Assembly (NCBI GenBank): GCA_016705065.1
Contig: JADIYY010000002.1
Location: 186,001-250,000 of the forward strand
Length of the DNA stretch: 64,000 nt
Reading direction: 5' to 3'
Source: Candidatus Aalborgiella aggregata
Lineage (GTDB): Bacteria > Pseudomonadota > Gammaproteobacteria > Burkholderiales > Burkholderiaceae_C
Positions 33,503-42,812 of the stretch are shown here, in pieces. The translations under genes and the position numbers were made by a program. Each line of letters begins with the position of its first letter. The stretch's first letter is position 1. The notes beneath the pieces were generated by a model that did no database searches, was not told where the DNA came from, and worked only from the letters and a program-made list of their open reading frames with translations.

Positions 33503-34168
33503 CTAACGAATATCGGGTGAGGGCACAGTAGGTACGCCTTGGGCCAAGGCTGCTTCATGTTGCACTTGTAAGGCCCGTTGAAACGCTGGTCTTTGTTTCA
33601 AACGCTCCCAATATGCCGCTACGTTTGATGCAAATTCTGGTTTGAAACCCAGATGCTCAGCCAATTGCAAGGCATAACCCACAGACACATCAGCCGCAGT
33701 AAAACGGTTGGCGCAAATGTACTCTTGCTGATTCAGTGCGGCGTCTACCGCGCGTAAACGCGCCAGAAACCAACGGCTGTAATCCGTTGCCACTTGCGGC
33801 TGGCGACGCTCCGCACTTTCAAAATGGGTGTAGCGCAACACCAATGTTTGCGGAAAGGTCAAGGTCGCCTCGCCCATGTGCAAATAATTCAAGTAGCTGC
33901 CATAAGCTGGATCGTTCACTGGCACATCAAACTCATTGGGACTGTAACGCGCTGCCAAATACTGGCACATGGCAGCAGATTCAGTCATGCGAATATCACC
34001 ATCACACAACAGCGGCACAGTACCCAACGGGTTGTCTTGCAAATATTCCCGCGCCAAAACCCGTGGCGGAAAAGGCAGCATACGCAGCTGATAAGGAATA
34101 CCCAACTCTTCCAACATCCACAATGGGCGAAACGAACGCGCGCTGACGCAGTGGTGTAGGGTGATCAT
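33503..34168 (-). CDS. Glutathione S-transferase
   Basis: A 221-residue soluble GST. The thioredoxin-like N-terminal domain opens LHHCVSARSFRPLWMLEELG, where Ser/Cys near residue 8-11 is the likely glutathione-activating region. It contains NPLGTVPLLCDGDIRMTESAAMCQYL, the cis-Pro and gamma-glutamyl contact motif. The helical C-terminal domain has NRFTAADVSVGYALQLAE, the usual N-capping box. Class and electrophile cannot be fixed. It stands alone, converging with the OmpA-family gene. Confidence 0.93.
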   Translation of the reverse strand: MITLHHCVSARSFRPLWMLEELGIPYQLRMLPFPPRVLAREYLQDNPLGTVPLLCDGDIRMTESAAMCQYLAARYSPNEFDVPVNDPAYGSYLNYLHMGEATLTFPQTLVLRYTHFESAERRQPQVATDYSRWFLARLRAVDAALNQQEYICANRFTAADVSVGYALQLAEHLGFKPEFASNVAAYWERLKQRPAFQRALQVQHEAALAQGVPTVPSPDIR

Positions 34169-34283
34169 GCTTACAGATTAGCCAATTGTTAGAGTTGTAT
34201 TTGCAACCGCTGGTTTCAAAATCACGGAATAAAAAACGCAAATTTCATTTGCTAATAACTCAATCAGCCTAAGACTATTGAGA

Positions 34284-34484
34284 TTATTTTGCTTCAAAAT
34301 AATTTTCTTCAATAATTCCTGAACCTATAAAGCTTGCGACGACCATTGAATCATTTCGCAACATTCTTTTCAAGGCTACGCGCAATAATTTCGCATCGTT
34401 TGGAAAATCAGTTGCACCGCTCCATTCGTCTGCAATGCGCGTTGCAATTGCACTCGACCAATTATTTAATTCATTCTTAGTCAT
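34284..34484 (-). CDS. Small protein of unknown function beside an HNH endonuclease
   Basis: A 66-residue product (MTKNELNNWSSAIATRIADE...) with no recognised family, no membrane span and no signal peptide. It is predicted mostly helical, with a basic middle (LRVALKRMLRND). It follows the HNH endonuclease gene by 10 bases on the same strand in a conspicuously AT-rich patch, so the two were probably acquired together. It could be a regulator or immunity/accessory factor for the nuclease, but that is only positional inference. Confidence 0.55.
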   Translation of the reverse strand: MTKNELNNWSSAIATRIADEWSGATDFPNDAKLLRVALKRMLRNDSMVVASFIGSGIIEENYFEAK

Positions 34485-34494
34485 AGTTGAATTT

Positions 34495-35217
34495 TCATGA
34501 TTTCAAATAAACACGATTTCTATGTTCCGCAAGGAAAATTGGACTGGGACTGTGATGCAAAGGTAACTTAAATTTCTCAGTGCAATATTTTTTCCAATTT
34601 TCAATTGCATTAACAAAATGTAGGTTTTGCCATATCAAATCGATATGTTCATCAAAGTAAAAATATCCGTACTCAAACAATTTATCGTGCATAGAGCAAA
34701 AGCAAATCGTGTTGGACAATAATCCACGTGCCATTGGTTTGTCTGCCCATCTTGCAATATGACTAGTGACCAAAAGTCGGCCATCATTAATGTCGCAAAG
34801 TGCACATTGATTTCTATAATTTTTAAGTGTTAATCTTCTCAAAGCGCCCATACCCTGACGCACACGTACTGTCTGAATAGTATTTGAGGTTGCTACTTCA
34901 TCAAGGATTAAATTCCCATTATCAATAGCGTTTTCAAGGACATCGTCAGGCAAGTCTTCAGTTAATACATTTACTGGGACATGATTTAACGTATATTCAC
35001 CATTGTTATTTGAAAAGAATAAAAAACCCTCATCGCGTAACTCTTGCAATATCCGGCTAATAGTTTGCTTCGGCGTTTGACCACTTTTATGTGTGTCATT
35101 TATTATTGGTTCTAATTCTTCTTCTAAAAATTTTAATCTTTGAATTTGAATAGTCTTATGACGCGCAGAATATCGATTTAATGCCAACTTAACTGCTGCT
35201 TGCCATGATAAAGACAT
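34495..35217 (-). CDS. HNH endonuclease with N-terminal winged-helix domain
   Basis: A 240-residue protein. Residues 1-80 look like the winged-helix DNA-binding tail of Dam-replacing/DpnI-type restriction enzymes (KQTISRILQELRDEGFLFF, NNNGEYTL). Residues ~130-215 form an HNH nuclease: RNQCALCDIND supplies the first metal cysteines, LLVTSHIARWAD the catalytic His region, and NTICFCSMHDKLFEYGYFYF the last His/Asn part. This resembles a type II restriction enzyme, yet no methyltransferase gene is in the window. It sits 36 bases past the guaA stop in AT-rich DNA unlike its neighbours. Confidence 0.72.
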   Translation of the reverse strand: MSLSWQAAVKLALNRYSARHKTIQIQRLKFLEEELEPIINDTHKSGQTPKQTISRILQELRDEGFLFFSNNNGEYTLNHVPVNVLTEDLPDDVLENAIDNGNLILDEVATSNTIQTVRVRQGMGALRRLTLKNYRNQCALCDINDGRLLVTSHIARWADKPMARGLLSNTICFCSMHDKLFEYGYFYFDEHIDLIWQNLHFVNAIENWKKYCTEKFKLPLHHSPSPIFLAEHRNRVYLKS

Positions 35218-35253
35218 ATAAATCTCAAGTTCTTATTAAAAAATATCTATGCC

Positions 35254-36901
35254 TCACTCCCACTCAATCGTCGCTGGCGGTTTGGAACTCACGTCGTAGG
35301 TTACGCGGTTGATGCCGCGAACCTCGTTGATGATTCTTGATGACACTTTTTTGAGCAAGGCGTAGGGCAGCTCGGCCCAGTCTGCTGTCATGAAGTCGCT
35401 GGTTTGTACGGCGCGCAGGGCTACCACGTAGTCGTAGGTGCGGCCGTCGCCCATGACGCCTACGGATTTTACCGGCAGGAACACGGTGAAGGCTTGGCTG
35501 GTGGCGTCGTACCAGGTCTTTTTGGGGTGGCGTGTGTTCACTGGCTCGTTGGCAGCGGGCACATAGGGTGTGTTGCGCAGCTCTTCGATGAAGATGGCAT
35601 CGGCTCGGCGCAGCAGGTCAGCGTATTCTTTTTTAATTTCGCCCAAAATGCGCACACCCAAACCGGGGCCTGGGAAGGGGTGGCGGTAGACCATGTCGGG
35701 CGGCAAGCCCAATGCCACGCCCAGTTCGCGCACTTCGTCTTTGAACAATTCGCGCAAAGGCTCTAGCAGTTTCAAACCCAGTTGCTCGGGCAAGCCACCC
35801 ACGTTGTGGTGGCTTTTGATGACGACGGCTTTTTTGTTTTTAGCGCCACCGGATTCAATCACGTCGGGGTAGATGGTGCCTTGGGCCAACCATTTTGCTC
35901 CGTTTTGCTAGCACCTGAGGCAGTTAATTTGCCGGCTTCAGCCTTAAATACCTCTACAAATTCGCGACCAATGATCTTGCGCTTGGCTTCAGGGTCGCTC
36001 ACCCCTGCCAAGTGACCAAGGAACTGCGCTTCGGCATCCACGCGAATCACCTTGGCATGCAGTTTGCCCACAAACATGTCCATCACCATATCGCCCTCGT
36101 TCAAGCGCAACAAGCCGTGGTCCACAAAACGCAGGTCAATTGGTCTCCAATGGCGCGGTGAATCAGCGCAGCGGCAACGGATGAATCGACGCCGCCAGAC
36201 AAACCCAAAATCACCTCTTCCGTGCCCACTTGCTCACGTATGCGCGCAACGGCTTCTGAGATGTAGTCGCCCATGATCCAGTCGGCACGGGTGCCACAAA
36301 TTTCCAGCACAAAGCGCTCCAAAATCTGTTGGCCTTTGATGGTGTGCGTTACTTCGGGGTGGAACTGCACCGCGTAAAACTTGCGCGCTTCGTCGGCCAT
36401 ACCAGCGATTGGGCAGGCATCGTTAGACGCCATCAGCTTGAAGCCGGGCGGCATGTCGATGACTTTGTCGCCGTGGCTCATCCACACGTCCAACATGCCG
36501 TGACCTTCAGCCGTGGTGCTGTCCACGATGCCGTCTAGCAAAGCGGTGTGGCCGCGTGCGCGAATTTGCGCCGAGCCAAACTCGCGCGTTTTACCCGCCT
36601 CTACCTTGCCACCCAATTGCTGCGCCATGGTTTGCATGCCGTAGCAAATGCCCAACACCGGCACGCCCAGCTCAAAAACAGCTTGCGGTGCTTTGTCGGT
36701 TTCATCCTCATACACGCTGGCATGGCTACCAGACAAAATCACACCTTTGAGATTGCCATCAGCCGCATAAGCTTTGACCCATTCGTCAGACACATCGCAA
36801 GGATGCACCTCGCAAAACACATGCGCCTCGCGCACACGGCGGGCAATGAGCTGCGTGACTTGAGAGCCGAAATCGAGAATGAGGATTTTTTGGTGGGACA
36901 T
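35254..36901 (-). pseudogene. guaA: GMP synthase, glutamine-hydrolysing (two frameshifts)
   Basis: Converts XMP to GMP using glutamine and ATP; about 549 residues if repaired. The N-terminal class I amidotransferase has LGICYGMQTMAQQLGG with the catalytic cysteine and VQFHPEVTHT. The ATP pyrophosphatase has the P-loop LGLSGGVDSSVAA. One base is missing in an A run at 36126-36129; adding it gives TCVFVDHGLLRLNEGD. A second is missing near 35899; adding it restores AKWLAQGTIYPDVIESG. The C-terminal dimerisation domain ends INRVTYDVSSKPPATIEWE. The rest is fully conserved and the gene is normally essential without external guanine, so the breaks are probably sequence errors. Confidence 0.93.
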
Positions 36902-36934
36902 GAAACTAGGACGAAATGATTGGAACGGTAATAT

Positions 36935-37621
36935 TTACTTTGTATTTTCTGCTTTAACAAACGAGTTACCCTTTGCATCTTCAATCTTCAAAAATGCATT
37001 TCGAACTGTTTTATTGCGAACGGATTCTGGGCATTTTTGGATTGCTGATTTGATGTCTTGATCAGTTACAGGAGAGATACTCAAATGCCCAGGTAGTGCT
37101 ACACCTAAGCCAAAAATATTTTTACCAGACTCAGTGGTAATTTTTACTTTACCAATGTTAATAATTTCTCCTTTTGCCAAAGTAAAAGGTAAATTAAATT
37201 GATTCTCTTTTTTAATTGAATATCCAGTGCCACCGCCAGCAAAGTTGGTAAAAGTGAGTGTATAAAAAGCATAAGGCCCAGCTGGCAAAGCCATGGCAAA
37301 AGTGATAGCCTTTTTCCCGCTTTTCACGGTTTACAAAAATCATATTCGGTATCTTTGATAATCGCCCCACCAAAGGTAGCGTTCAAATTATTCCCAACAT
37401 CCGTATCTTCTAAGTTTTTGAAATATGCCGTGAGTGAATTAAACATGTGGTAACAATTTTCTTTTTGTGGCGAACATTCCACAGCAAAAGTTCCCAGTCA
37501 AATAAGCACGGCCAGATTCTGGAATGCCAGCCAAACGCTCATTGATACGATCAGAATTTGTGGCACAGCCAGCTAATATTGCTGCAATAGAAAATGCAAA
37601 AAATACACGAAAAAATTTCAT
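36935..37621 (-). pseudogene. Lipoprotein of unknown function between guaB and guaA (two frameshifts)
   Basis: One gene of about 228 residues appears split. It begins MKFFRVFFAFSIAAILAGC, with a lipobox cysteine at residue 19 and a good ribosome site (GGAGACTCC before the ATG). The frame is broken near 37494 (one G too many) and near 37330 (one base missing). Repaired, it reads on through FAVECSPQKENCYHMFNSL and YEFYDFCKP-like sequence into SGKKAITFAMALPAGPYAFY and ends SFVKAENTK. It has four conserved-looking cysteines in the mature part. No family is recognised. It occupies the guaB-guaA interval on the same strand. Confidence 0.65.
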
Positions 37622-37654
37622 GGAGTCTCCGGTAAAAAAGAATAGTTAGATTTG

Positions 37655-39124
37655 TTATTCAGAGCGATAGTTAGGTGCTTCTTTGGTGATTTGCACGTCG
37701 TGGACGTGGCTTTCGCGGATGCCGGCGCTGGTGATTTCGACGAACTCGGCTTTGTTTTGCATGTCTTCAATCGTCGCGCAGCCGCAGTAGCCCATGCTGG
37801 CGCGAATGCCGCCGGCCATTTGGTAGACGATGCTGACCATTGAGCCTTTGTAGGGCACGCGACCTTCAATGCCTTCAGGTACAAGTTTGTCAGCATTGGG
37901 GTTGCCGGTGGATGATTCTTGAAAGTATCGGTCGGCGCTGCCTTGCTGCATAGCGCCAATGCTGCCCATGCCGCGGTAGCTTTTGTAGCTGCGCCCTTGG
38001 AACAACACTATTTCGCCCGGCGCCTCTTCAGTGCCGGCAAACATGCCGCCCATCATCACGGTGGACGCGCCCGCTGCCAGCGCTTTGGCAATATCGCCGC
38101 TGTAGCGAATGCCGCCATCGCCAATCAACGGTACGCCAGTACCTTTTAATGCTGTGGCCACACTATCAATCGCCATGATCTGCGGCACACCCACACCCGC
38201 TACTATGCGGGTGGTGCAAATGCTGCCAGGGCCAATGCCCACTTTAACGGCATCGGCACCGGCTTCCACAAGTGCCAGTGCGGCTGAGCCGGTGGCGATG
38301 TTGCCGCCGATAACTTCAACTTGCGGATAGTTCTTTTTAACCCAGCGCACACGCTCAATCACGCCGTGGCTGTGGCCATGTGCGGTATCCACCACAATGG
38401 CATCCACACCGGCTTTCACCAGCGCTTCCACGCGCTCTTCGGTGCCCTCGCCCACACCCACCGCTGCACCCACACGCAAGCGACCGGTATCGTCGCGCGC
38501 GGCGTTGGGGAAGTTGAGTTGTTTGGTGATGTCTTTGACGGTGATGAGGCCTTTGAGCTCAAACGCATCGTTCACCACCAACAGGCGTTCTAAGCGGTGT
38601 TTGTTGAGCAAAGTTTTCGCTACATCGGGCGAGGTGCCATCAGGAACCGTGATCAAGCGCTCACGCGGTGTCATGATCTCGCTGACAGGCTGGTCGTAGC
38701 GGGTTTCAAAGCGTAAATCGCGGCCCGTCACAATGCCAACCACTTTGCCACCATCACAGACCGGAAAGCCAGATACACCGAGTTGATCCGACAGCGCCAT
38801 GACCTGGCGCACGGTGGTGGTAGGGGTGATGACAACGGGGTCACGCAGCAAACCGCTTTCATACCGCTTCACTTTGGCCACTTGCGCGGCTTGCTCTTGT
38901 GCGGTGAGATTTTTATGAACGATGCCGATACCGCCCTCTTGCGCAATGGCAATGGCCAAGCGGGATTCGGTCACGGTGTCCATTGCCGCTGACACCAATG
39001 GCATGTTCAGGCGAATATTGCGGGTGAACTGGGTGGCGAGAGAGACGTCCTTGGGCAGGACCTGAGAGTATGCTGGCACCAACAAGACATCGTCAAATGT
39101 GAGTGCTTTGCCTAGTAAACGCAT
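37655..39124 (-). CDS. guaB: IMP dehydrogenase
   Basis: NAD-dependent oxidation of IMP to XMP, the committed step to guanine nucleotides, directly before GuaA in the pathway. The 489-residue protein has the LTFDDVLLVPAYSQVLPKDV start, two CBS domains between about residues 95 and 205, and the DTAHGHSHGVIERV segment. The catalytic loop IGPGSICTTRIVAGVG has the nucleophilic cysteine, and the flap is FQGRSYKSYRGMGSIGAM. Reading frame intact. Same strand as guaA, separated by a lipoprotein gene, so co-transcription guaB-lipoprotein-guaA is plausible. Confidence 0.97.
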   Translation of the reverse strand: MRLLGKALTFDDVLLVPAYSQVLPKDVSLATQFTRNIRLNMPLVSAAMDTVTESRLAIAIAQEGGIGIVHKNLTAQEQAAQVAKVKRYESGLLRDPVVITPTTTVRQVMALSDQLGVSGFPVCDGGKVVGIVTGRDLRFETRYDQPVSEIMTPRERLITVPDGTSPDVAKTLLNKHRLERLLVVNDAFELKGLITVKDITKQLNFPNAARDDTGRLRVGAAVGVGEGTEERVEALVKAGVDAIVVDTAHGHSHGVIERVRWVKKNYPQVEVIGGNIATGSAALALVEAGADAVKVGIGPGSICTTRIVAGVGVPQIMAIDSVATALKGTGVPLIGDGGIRYSGDIAKALAAGASTVMMGGMFAGTEEAPGEIVLFQGRSYKSYRGMGSIGAMQQGSADRYFQESSTGNPNADKLVPEGIEGRVPYKGSMVSIVYQMAGGIRASMGYCGCATIEDMQNKAEFVEITSAGIRESHVHDVQITKEAPNYRSE

Positions 39125-39199
39125 TGGGAGGGCTCCAAAGCCATGTATTGTACCTTGCGCGGTTTTGATTTTTAACCCGTTCAGGCTAAACTTGCGGGT

Positions 39200-39759
39200 A
39201 TGAAACTCAAGTATTTTTTAAGCCTAACTGCCCTTGCATGTGTTTTGCCCGTTGTTGCGCAATACCAATGGATTGATGCCAATGGCCGCAAAGTCTACAG
39301 TGACCAGCCGCCACCAGCGAGCGTACCCGCTAAAAAAGTGGTGCAGCAACCCAGAAATACAACCGTTCCCGCCAACCTAGAAACCATCAAACCAACAGAT
39401 AACGCTACGCCCTCCGATGCGAAATCTGACGCAAAAACGGATGGCAAAACTGTGAACGAAAATAGCAAAGCCAGCCCAACTGCGAAAAAAGACCCCAACG
39501 CCGGCAAAGAGAAAGAGCTAGAAGCCAAAAAGAAAGCGGCTGAAGAAGCCGAAACCGCCAAGAAAAAAGCCGAAGCCGACAAACAACCGCCGCACGCGCG
39601 GATAACTGCGAACGCGCCAAACGCGCCAAAATGTCCTTGGATTCAGGAATCCGATCCACCATTACCAACAGCAAAGGCGAACGCGAATTCATGGACGATG
39701 CCGCTCGCATGGTAGAAACCAAACGCATCGAAGGCATTATTGCCGCAGACTGCAAATAG
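39200..39759 (+). pseudogene. DUF4124-domain exported protein (one frameshift)
   Basis: An exported protein of about 186 residues if repaired. The signal peptide (YFLSLTALACVLPVVA) is followed by the DUF4124 motif QYQWIDANGRKVYSDQPPP. A long lysine/alanine/glutamate-rich coiled stretch (EKELEAKKKAAEEAETAKKK) comes next. The frame then breaks near 39586; one added base restores ARADNCERAKRAKMSLDSG and GEREFMDDAARMVETKRIEG, ending IIAADCK. Function unknown. Its 3' end matters: the last 36 bases, plus the repeat behind them, recur in diverged form at 46234-46351, on the far side of the RuBisCO genes. Confidence 0.8.
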
Positions 39760-39840
39760 ACCAATCTGGTCGAAAATATATAAGAAATTGGCCTAGCCGG
39801 CGTATTGATTGCCTAGTATGCTATTATATTTATAGCATTT
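39724..39840 (+). repeat. Left flank of RuBisCO cassette: DUF4124 gene end plus dispersed repeat copy 5 (reverse)
   Basis: Begins with codons for RIEGIIAADCK and stop, then a reverse copy of the dispersed GCTAT repeat (about 39773-39840). The counterpart at 46234-46351 is collinear: 27 of 36 bases match in the coding part and ATTGCCTAGTATGCTATTA is identical in both. Confidence 0.78.
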
Positions 39841-39865
39841 AACATGCCGTTATGTTAACCAATAA

Positions 39866-40762
39866 TCATTTTCGGTGATTGATAACGTGCGCTAAAAAAG
39901 CATTAGCCACAACCGACAAGTGTTTACCTGAGAGGTAAGCGGCATACCATTGGCGTCGCAAGGGGAAACCGACTACGTCAAGCGGCTGCAGCAAACCATC
40001 GGAACCCTCAAGTGTCAATGCGTATTGCGACATCACCGATACCCCCAAACCACTGGCAATGGCTTGTTTAATTGCCTCGTTGCTTCCCAGCTCCATACGT
40101 ACTTTCAGCGATAAACCTTTACTGGCAAAAAAACTCTCAGCTGCCAGGCGTGTACCTGAACCTGATTCACGCAAAATGAATGGCTCCTGCACAATGCGGG
40201 CCAGCGGTATTCGCTTTTTGCCAACCAAATCATGTTGTTTGGTCGCCACCACGACCAAGGGGTTGTCTGCAATCGATGTAGCTATCACATCAACTCCTTC
40301 CGGTGGAGTACCCAAAATTACCAAGTCATCCTCGTTATTGGCCAATCGTCCCAATAATTTCTCACGATTGGTAACTGTCAAAGATGCCTCGATTCCTGGA
40401 TATTTCAAGCAAAATTCGCCCAATAAACGGGGAATCAAATACTTTGCTGTTGTGACCATGGCGACGCGCAAACGCCCACTTTTTAAGCCTTGCATATCGG
40501 ATAAGCGCATTTCCAAGCGCTCAATGGCTGACACTGTCTCTCGGCTGGTTACGAGTACTTCATGACCTGCTGTGGTAAGAAATAACTGTTTTCCAATACG
40601 TTCAATGAGCTGCAAACCGACACTATCTTCCAATTGTTTCACCTGCGCAAACACGGCTGGTTGCGTCAAATGTAATTCCTCAGCGGCGCGAGTGTATGAC
40701 AGGTGGCGTGCCACCGATTCGAAGATATGGAGTTGACGTAGGCTAAATCGCATCGTGGGCAA
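39866..40762 (-). CDS. cbbR: LysR-type regulator CbbR
   Basis: Transcriptional activator of Calvin-cycle genes that senses metabolites of the cycle. The 298-residue protein has the LysR helix-turn-helix FSLRQLHIFESVARHLSYTRAAEELHLTQPAVFAQVKQLE at its start. A periplasmic-binding-type effector domain follows (LRVAMVTTAKYLIPRLLGEF..., IVQEPFILRESGSGTRLAAE). It is divergent from cbbL across 122 bases, the classical position for autoregulated CbbR. Start could be the ATG at 40762 or three codons later (MRFSLRQLH). Its gene end lies 26 bases from the left flanking repeat. Confidence 0.93.
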   Translation of the reverse strand: MPTMRFSLRQLHIFESVARHLSYTRAAEELHLTQPAVFAQVKQLEDSVGLQLIERIGKQLFLTTAGHEVLVTSRETVSAIERLEMRLSDMQGLKSGRLRVAMVTTAKYLIPRLLGEFCLKYPGIEASLTVTNREKLLGRLANNEDDLVILGTPPEGVDVIATSIADNPLVVVATKQHDLVGKKRIPLARIVQEPFILRESGSGTRLAAESFFASKGLSLKVRMELGSNEAIKQAIASGLGVSVMSQYALTLEGSDGLLQPLDVVGFPLRRQWYAAYLSGKHLSVVANAFLAHVINHRK

Positions 40763-40884
40763 TTATAAGTAAAACCATATTCTTAGTATAAAAACTATTC
40801 AGTTTTAATTATTCATAAAGCTGCCTAAACTCCGCGTCAACCCGAATGGTTCGGGGGAATTTAACTCAAAGATTGGAGATATAG
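40763..40884 (+). promoter_or_regulatory. Divergent cbbR-cbbL control region
   Basis: The half next to cbbR is very AT-rich, with near-symmetric CTTAGTATAAAAACTATT-like sequence suited to LysR binding. The half next to cbbL has a stem-loop CCCGAA-TGG-TTCGGG at 40841-40855 in the likely leader. A ribosome site TTGGAGA ends 7 bases before cbbL. No confident -35/-10 pair is called. Confidence 0.45.
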
Positions 40885-42303
40885 ATGGCTGTAAAAACAT
40901 ATAACGCTGGCGTGAAAGAGTATCGCCAAACTTACTGGACACCGGACTACACCCCACTTGACACTGACATTTTGGCTTGCTTCAAAATCACACCACAAGC
41001 GGGTGTGCCCCGCGAAGAAGTAGCTGCCGCAGTGGCTGCCGAATCCTCAACCGGCACCTGGACCACTGTGTGGACAGATTTGCTAACCGATTTGGATTAC
41101 TACAAGGGTCGAGCCTACCGCATAGAAGACGTGCCAGGAGATGACACATGCTTTTATGCATTCGTAGCCTACCCTATCGATCTGTTCGAAGAGGGTTCTG
41201 TCGTCAATGTGATGACTTCGCTGGTGGGCAATGTGTTCGGTTTTAAAGCATTGCGCGCATTGCGTTTGGAGGACGTGCGCTTCCCAATTGCGTATGTCAA
41301 AACATGTGGCGGGCCGCCTGCAGGTATTCAAGTTGAACGTGACCGCATGAACAAATATGGCCGCCCATTATTAGGTTGCACCATTAAACCGAATTGGGTT
41401 TGTCAGCAAAGAATTACGGACGAGCTTGTACGAATGCTTGCGTGGAGGTTTGGATTTCACCAAGGATGACGAAAACGTCAACAGCCAACCGTTCATGCGT
41501 TGGCGCGATCGTTTTGCATTTGTGCACGAAGCCACATTGAAAGCCGAACGCGAAACAGGCGAACGCAAAGGACACTACCTCAACGTCACTGCACCCACGC
41601 CTGAGGAAATGTACAAACGTGCCGAATTTGCCAAAGAAATCGGGGCTCCTATCATCATGCACGATTATCTGACAGGCGGCTTGACAGCTAACACAGGCCT
41701 AGCAAACTGGTGTCGTGACAACGGAATGTTGCTTCACATTCACCGTGCTATGCACGCCGTGCTGGATCGAAACCCGCACCACGGCATTCACTTTCGTGTG
41801 CTGACCAAAATTTTGCGATTATCGGGTGGCGATCATTTGCACTCTGGCACAGTGGTTGGCAAGCTTGAAGGTGATCGCGATGCCACTTTAGGCTGGATTG
41901 ACATCATGCGTGATAGTTTCATTAAAGAAGACCGCAGTCGCGGCATTTTCTTTGACCAAGATTGGGGCTCCATGCCTGGCGTGATACCTGTTGCCTCAGG
42001 CGGTATTCATGTGTGGCACATGCCAGCCTTAGTTTCAATTTTTGGCGATGACTCTGTGCTGCAGTTTGGCGGTGGCACGCTCGGCCACCCATGGGGCAAT
42101 GCGGCCGGCGCTGCGGCTAACCGGGTGGCTTTAGAAGCCTGTGTTGAAGCACGCAACAAAGGTGTGGCTGTCGAAAAGAAGGAAAGGCAATCCTGACCGC
42201 CGCGGCCCTGCACTCGCCCGAGTTGAAGATTGCCATGGAAACTTGGAAAGAAATCAAGTTCGAATTTGATACGGTCGACAAGCTTGATATTGCACATAAA
42301 TAA
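40885..42303 (+). pseudogene. cbbL: RuBisCO large subunit, form IA (three frameshifts)
   Basis: Carboxylates ribulose-1,5-bisphosphate; about 473 residues if repaired. The sequence is closest in pattern to form IA: MAVKTYNAGVKEYRQTYWTP start, VVNVMTSLVGNVFGFKALRAL, the carbamylated-lysine region GGLDFTKDDEN, LHIHRAMHAVLDR, loop 6 SGTVVGKLEGDR and WGNAAGAAANRVALEAC. One base is missing near 41393 (the break falls inside the catalytic TIKPKLGLS motif), one near 41432 and one in an A run at 42174-42177. The last, when fixed, restores KEGKAILTAAALHSPEL to the end. As written the enzyme would be dead; error is more likely given conservation throughout. Confidence 0.93.
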
Positions 42304-42372
42304 GCCGATCAATTTAACTTTCTTTAACTTTTTCTAAATTTATTTTTTACGTATTTTGAAAGGAAATCACAT

Positions 42373-42729
42373 ATGTCTGACGTCATGGATTACAACTCTC
42401 GCCTCTCCGATCCTGCCAGCCGAAAGTTTGAAACTTTTTCTTACCTGCCAGCAATGGATATCACCAGCATCAAAAAACAGGTTGAATACCTGATCAAGAA
42501 AGGTTGGAACCCCGCTGTTGAGCACATTGAACCGCAGTACCTTATGGATTCATATTGGTACATGTGGAAATTGCCGATGTTTGGCGAAACCGATGTGGAC
42601 AAGGTTTTGGCCGAAGCTGAGGCTTGCCATAAAGCTAACCCTGACAACCACGTTCGATTGATTGGTTACAACAACTTCAATCAATCACAAGGCACGGCTA
42701 TGGTCGTCTTCCGCGGAAAAACAGTTTAA
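42373..42729 (+). CDS. cbbS: RuBisCO small subunit, form I
   Basis: Caps the large-subunit octamer. The 118-residue protein is intact: RKFETFSYLPAMDITSIKKQVEYL, the PAVEHIEP segment, YWYMWKLPMFGETD and HVRLIGYNNFNQSQGTAMVVFRG. This is the length and pattern of small subunits partnered with form IA. It follows cbbL by 69 bases with a GAAAGGAAATC-like ribosome site. A strong stem-loop downstream may protect the cbbLS part of the message relative to cbbQO. Confidence 0.97.
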   Translation: MSDVMDYNSRLSDPASRKFETFSYLPAMDITSIKKQVEYLIKKGWNPAVEHIEPQYLMDSYWYMWKLPMFGETDVDKVLAEAEACHKANPDNHVRLIGYNNFNQSQGTAMVVFRGKTV

Positions 42730-42757
42730 GCCAAGCTGCAAGTATGTTGCCAACGAA

Positions 42758-42784
42758 CCCAGCTGCGCTATGCACGCGGCTGGG
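42758..42784 (+). promoter_or_regulatory. Stem-loop between cbbS and cbbQ
   Basis: CCCAGCTGCG pairs with CGCGGCTGGG (one G-U pair) around a seven-base loop. There is no T run after it, so it is more likely a message-stability or processing element that favours cbbLS over cbbQO than a true terminator. Confidence 0.6.
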
Positions 42785-42812
42785 GGCTGTATGAATCATA
42801 AAGGAGAAAGTA

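Noticed and set aside
34170..35290. Direct repeat of the guaA 3' end around the HNH gene pair
   Set aside because: A short stretch near 34199 (CCGCTGGTTTC) resembles the guaA end, but gaps and mismatches make it indistinguishable from chance.
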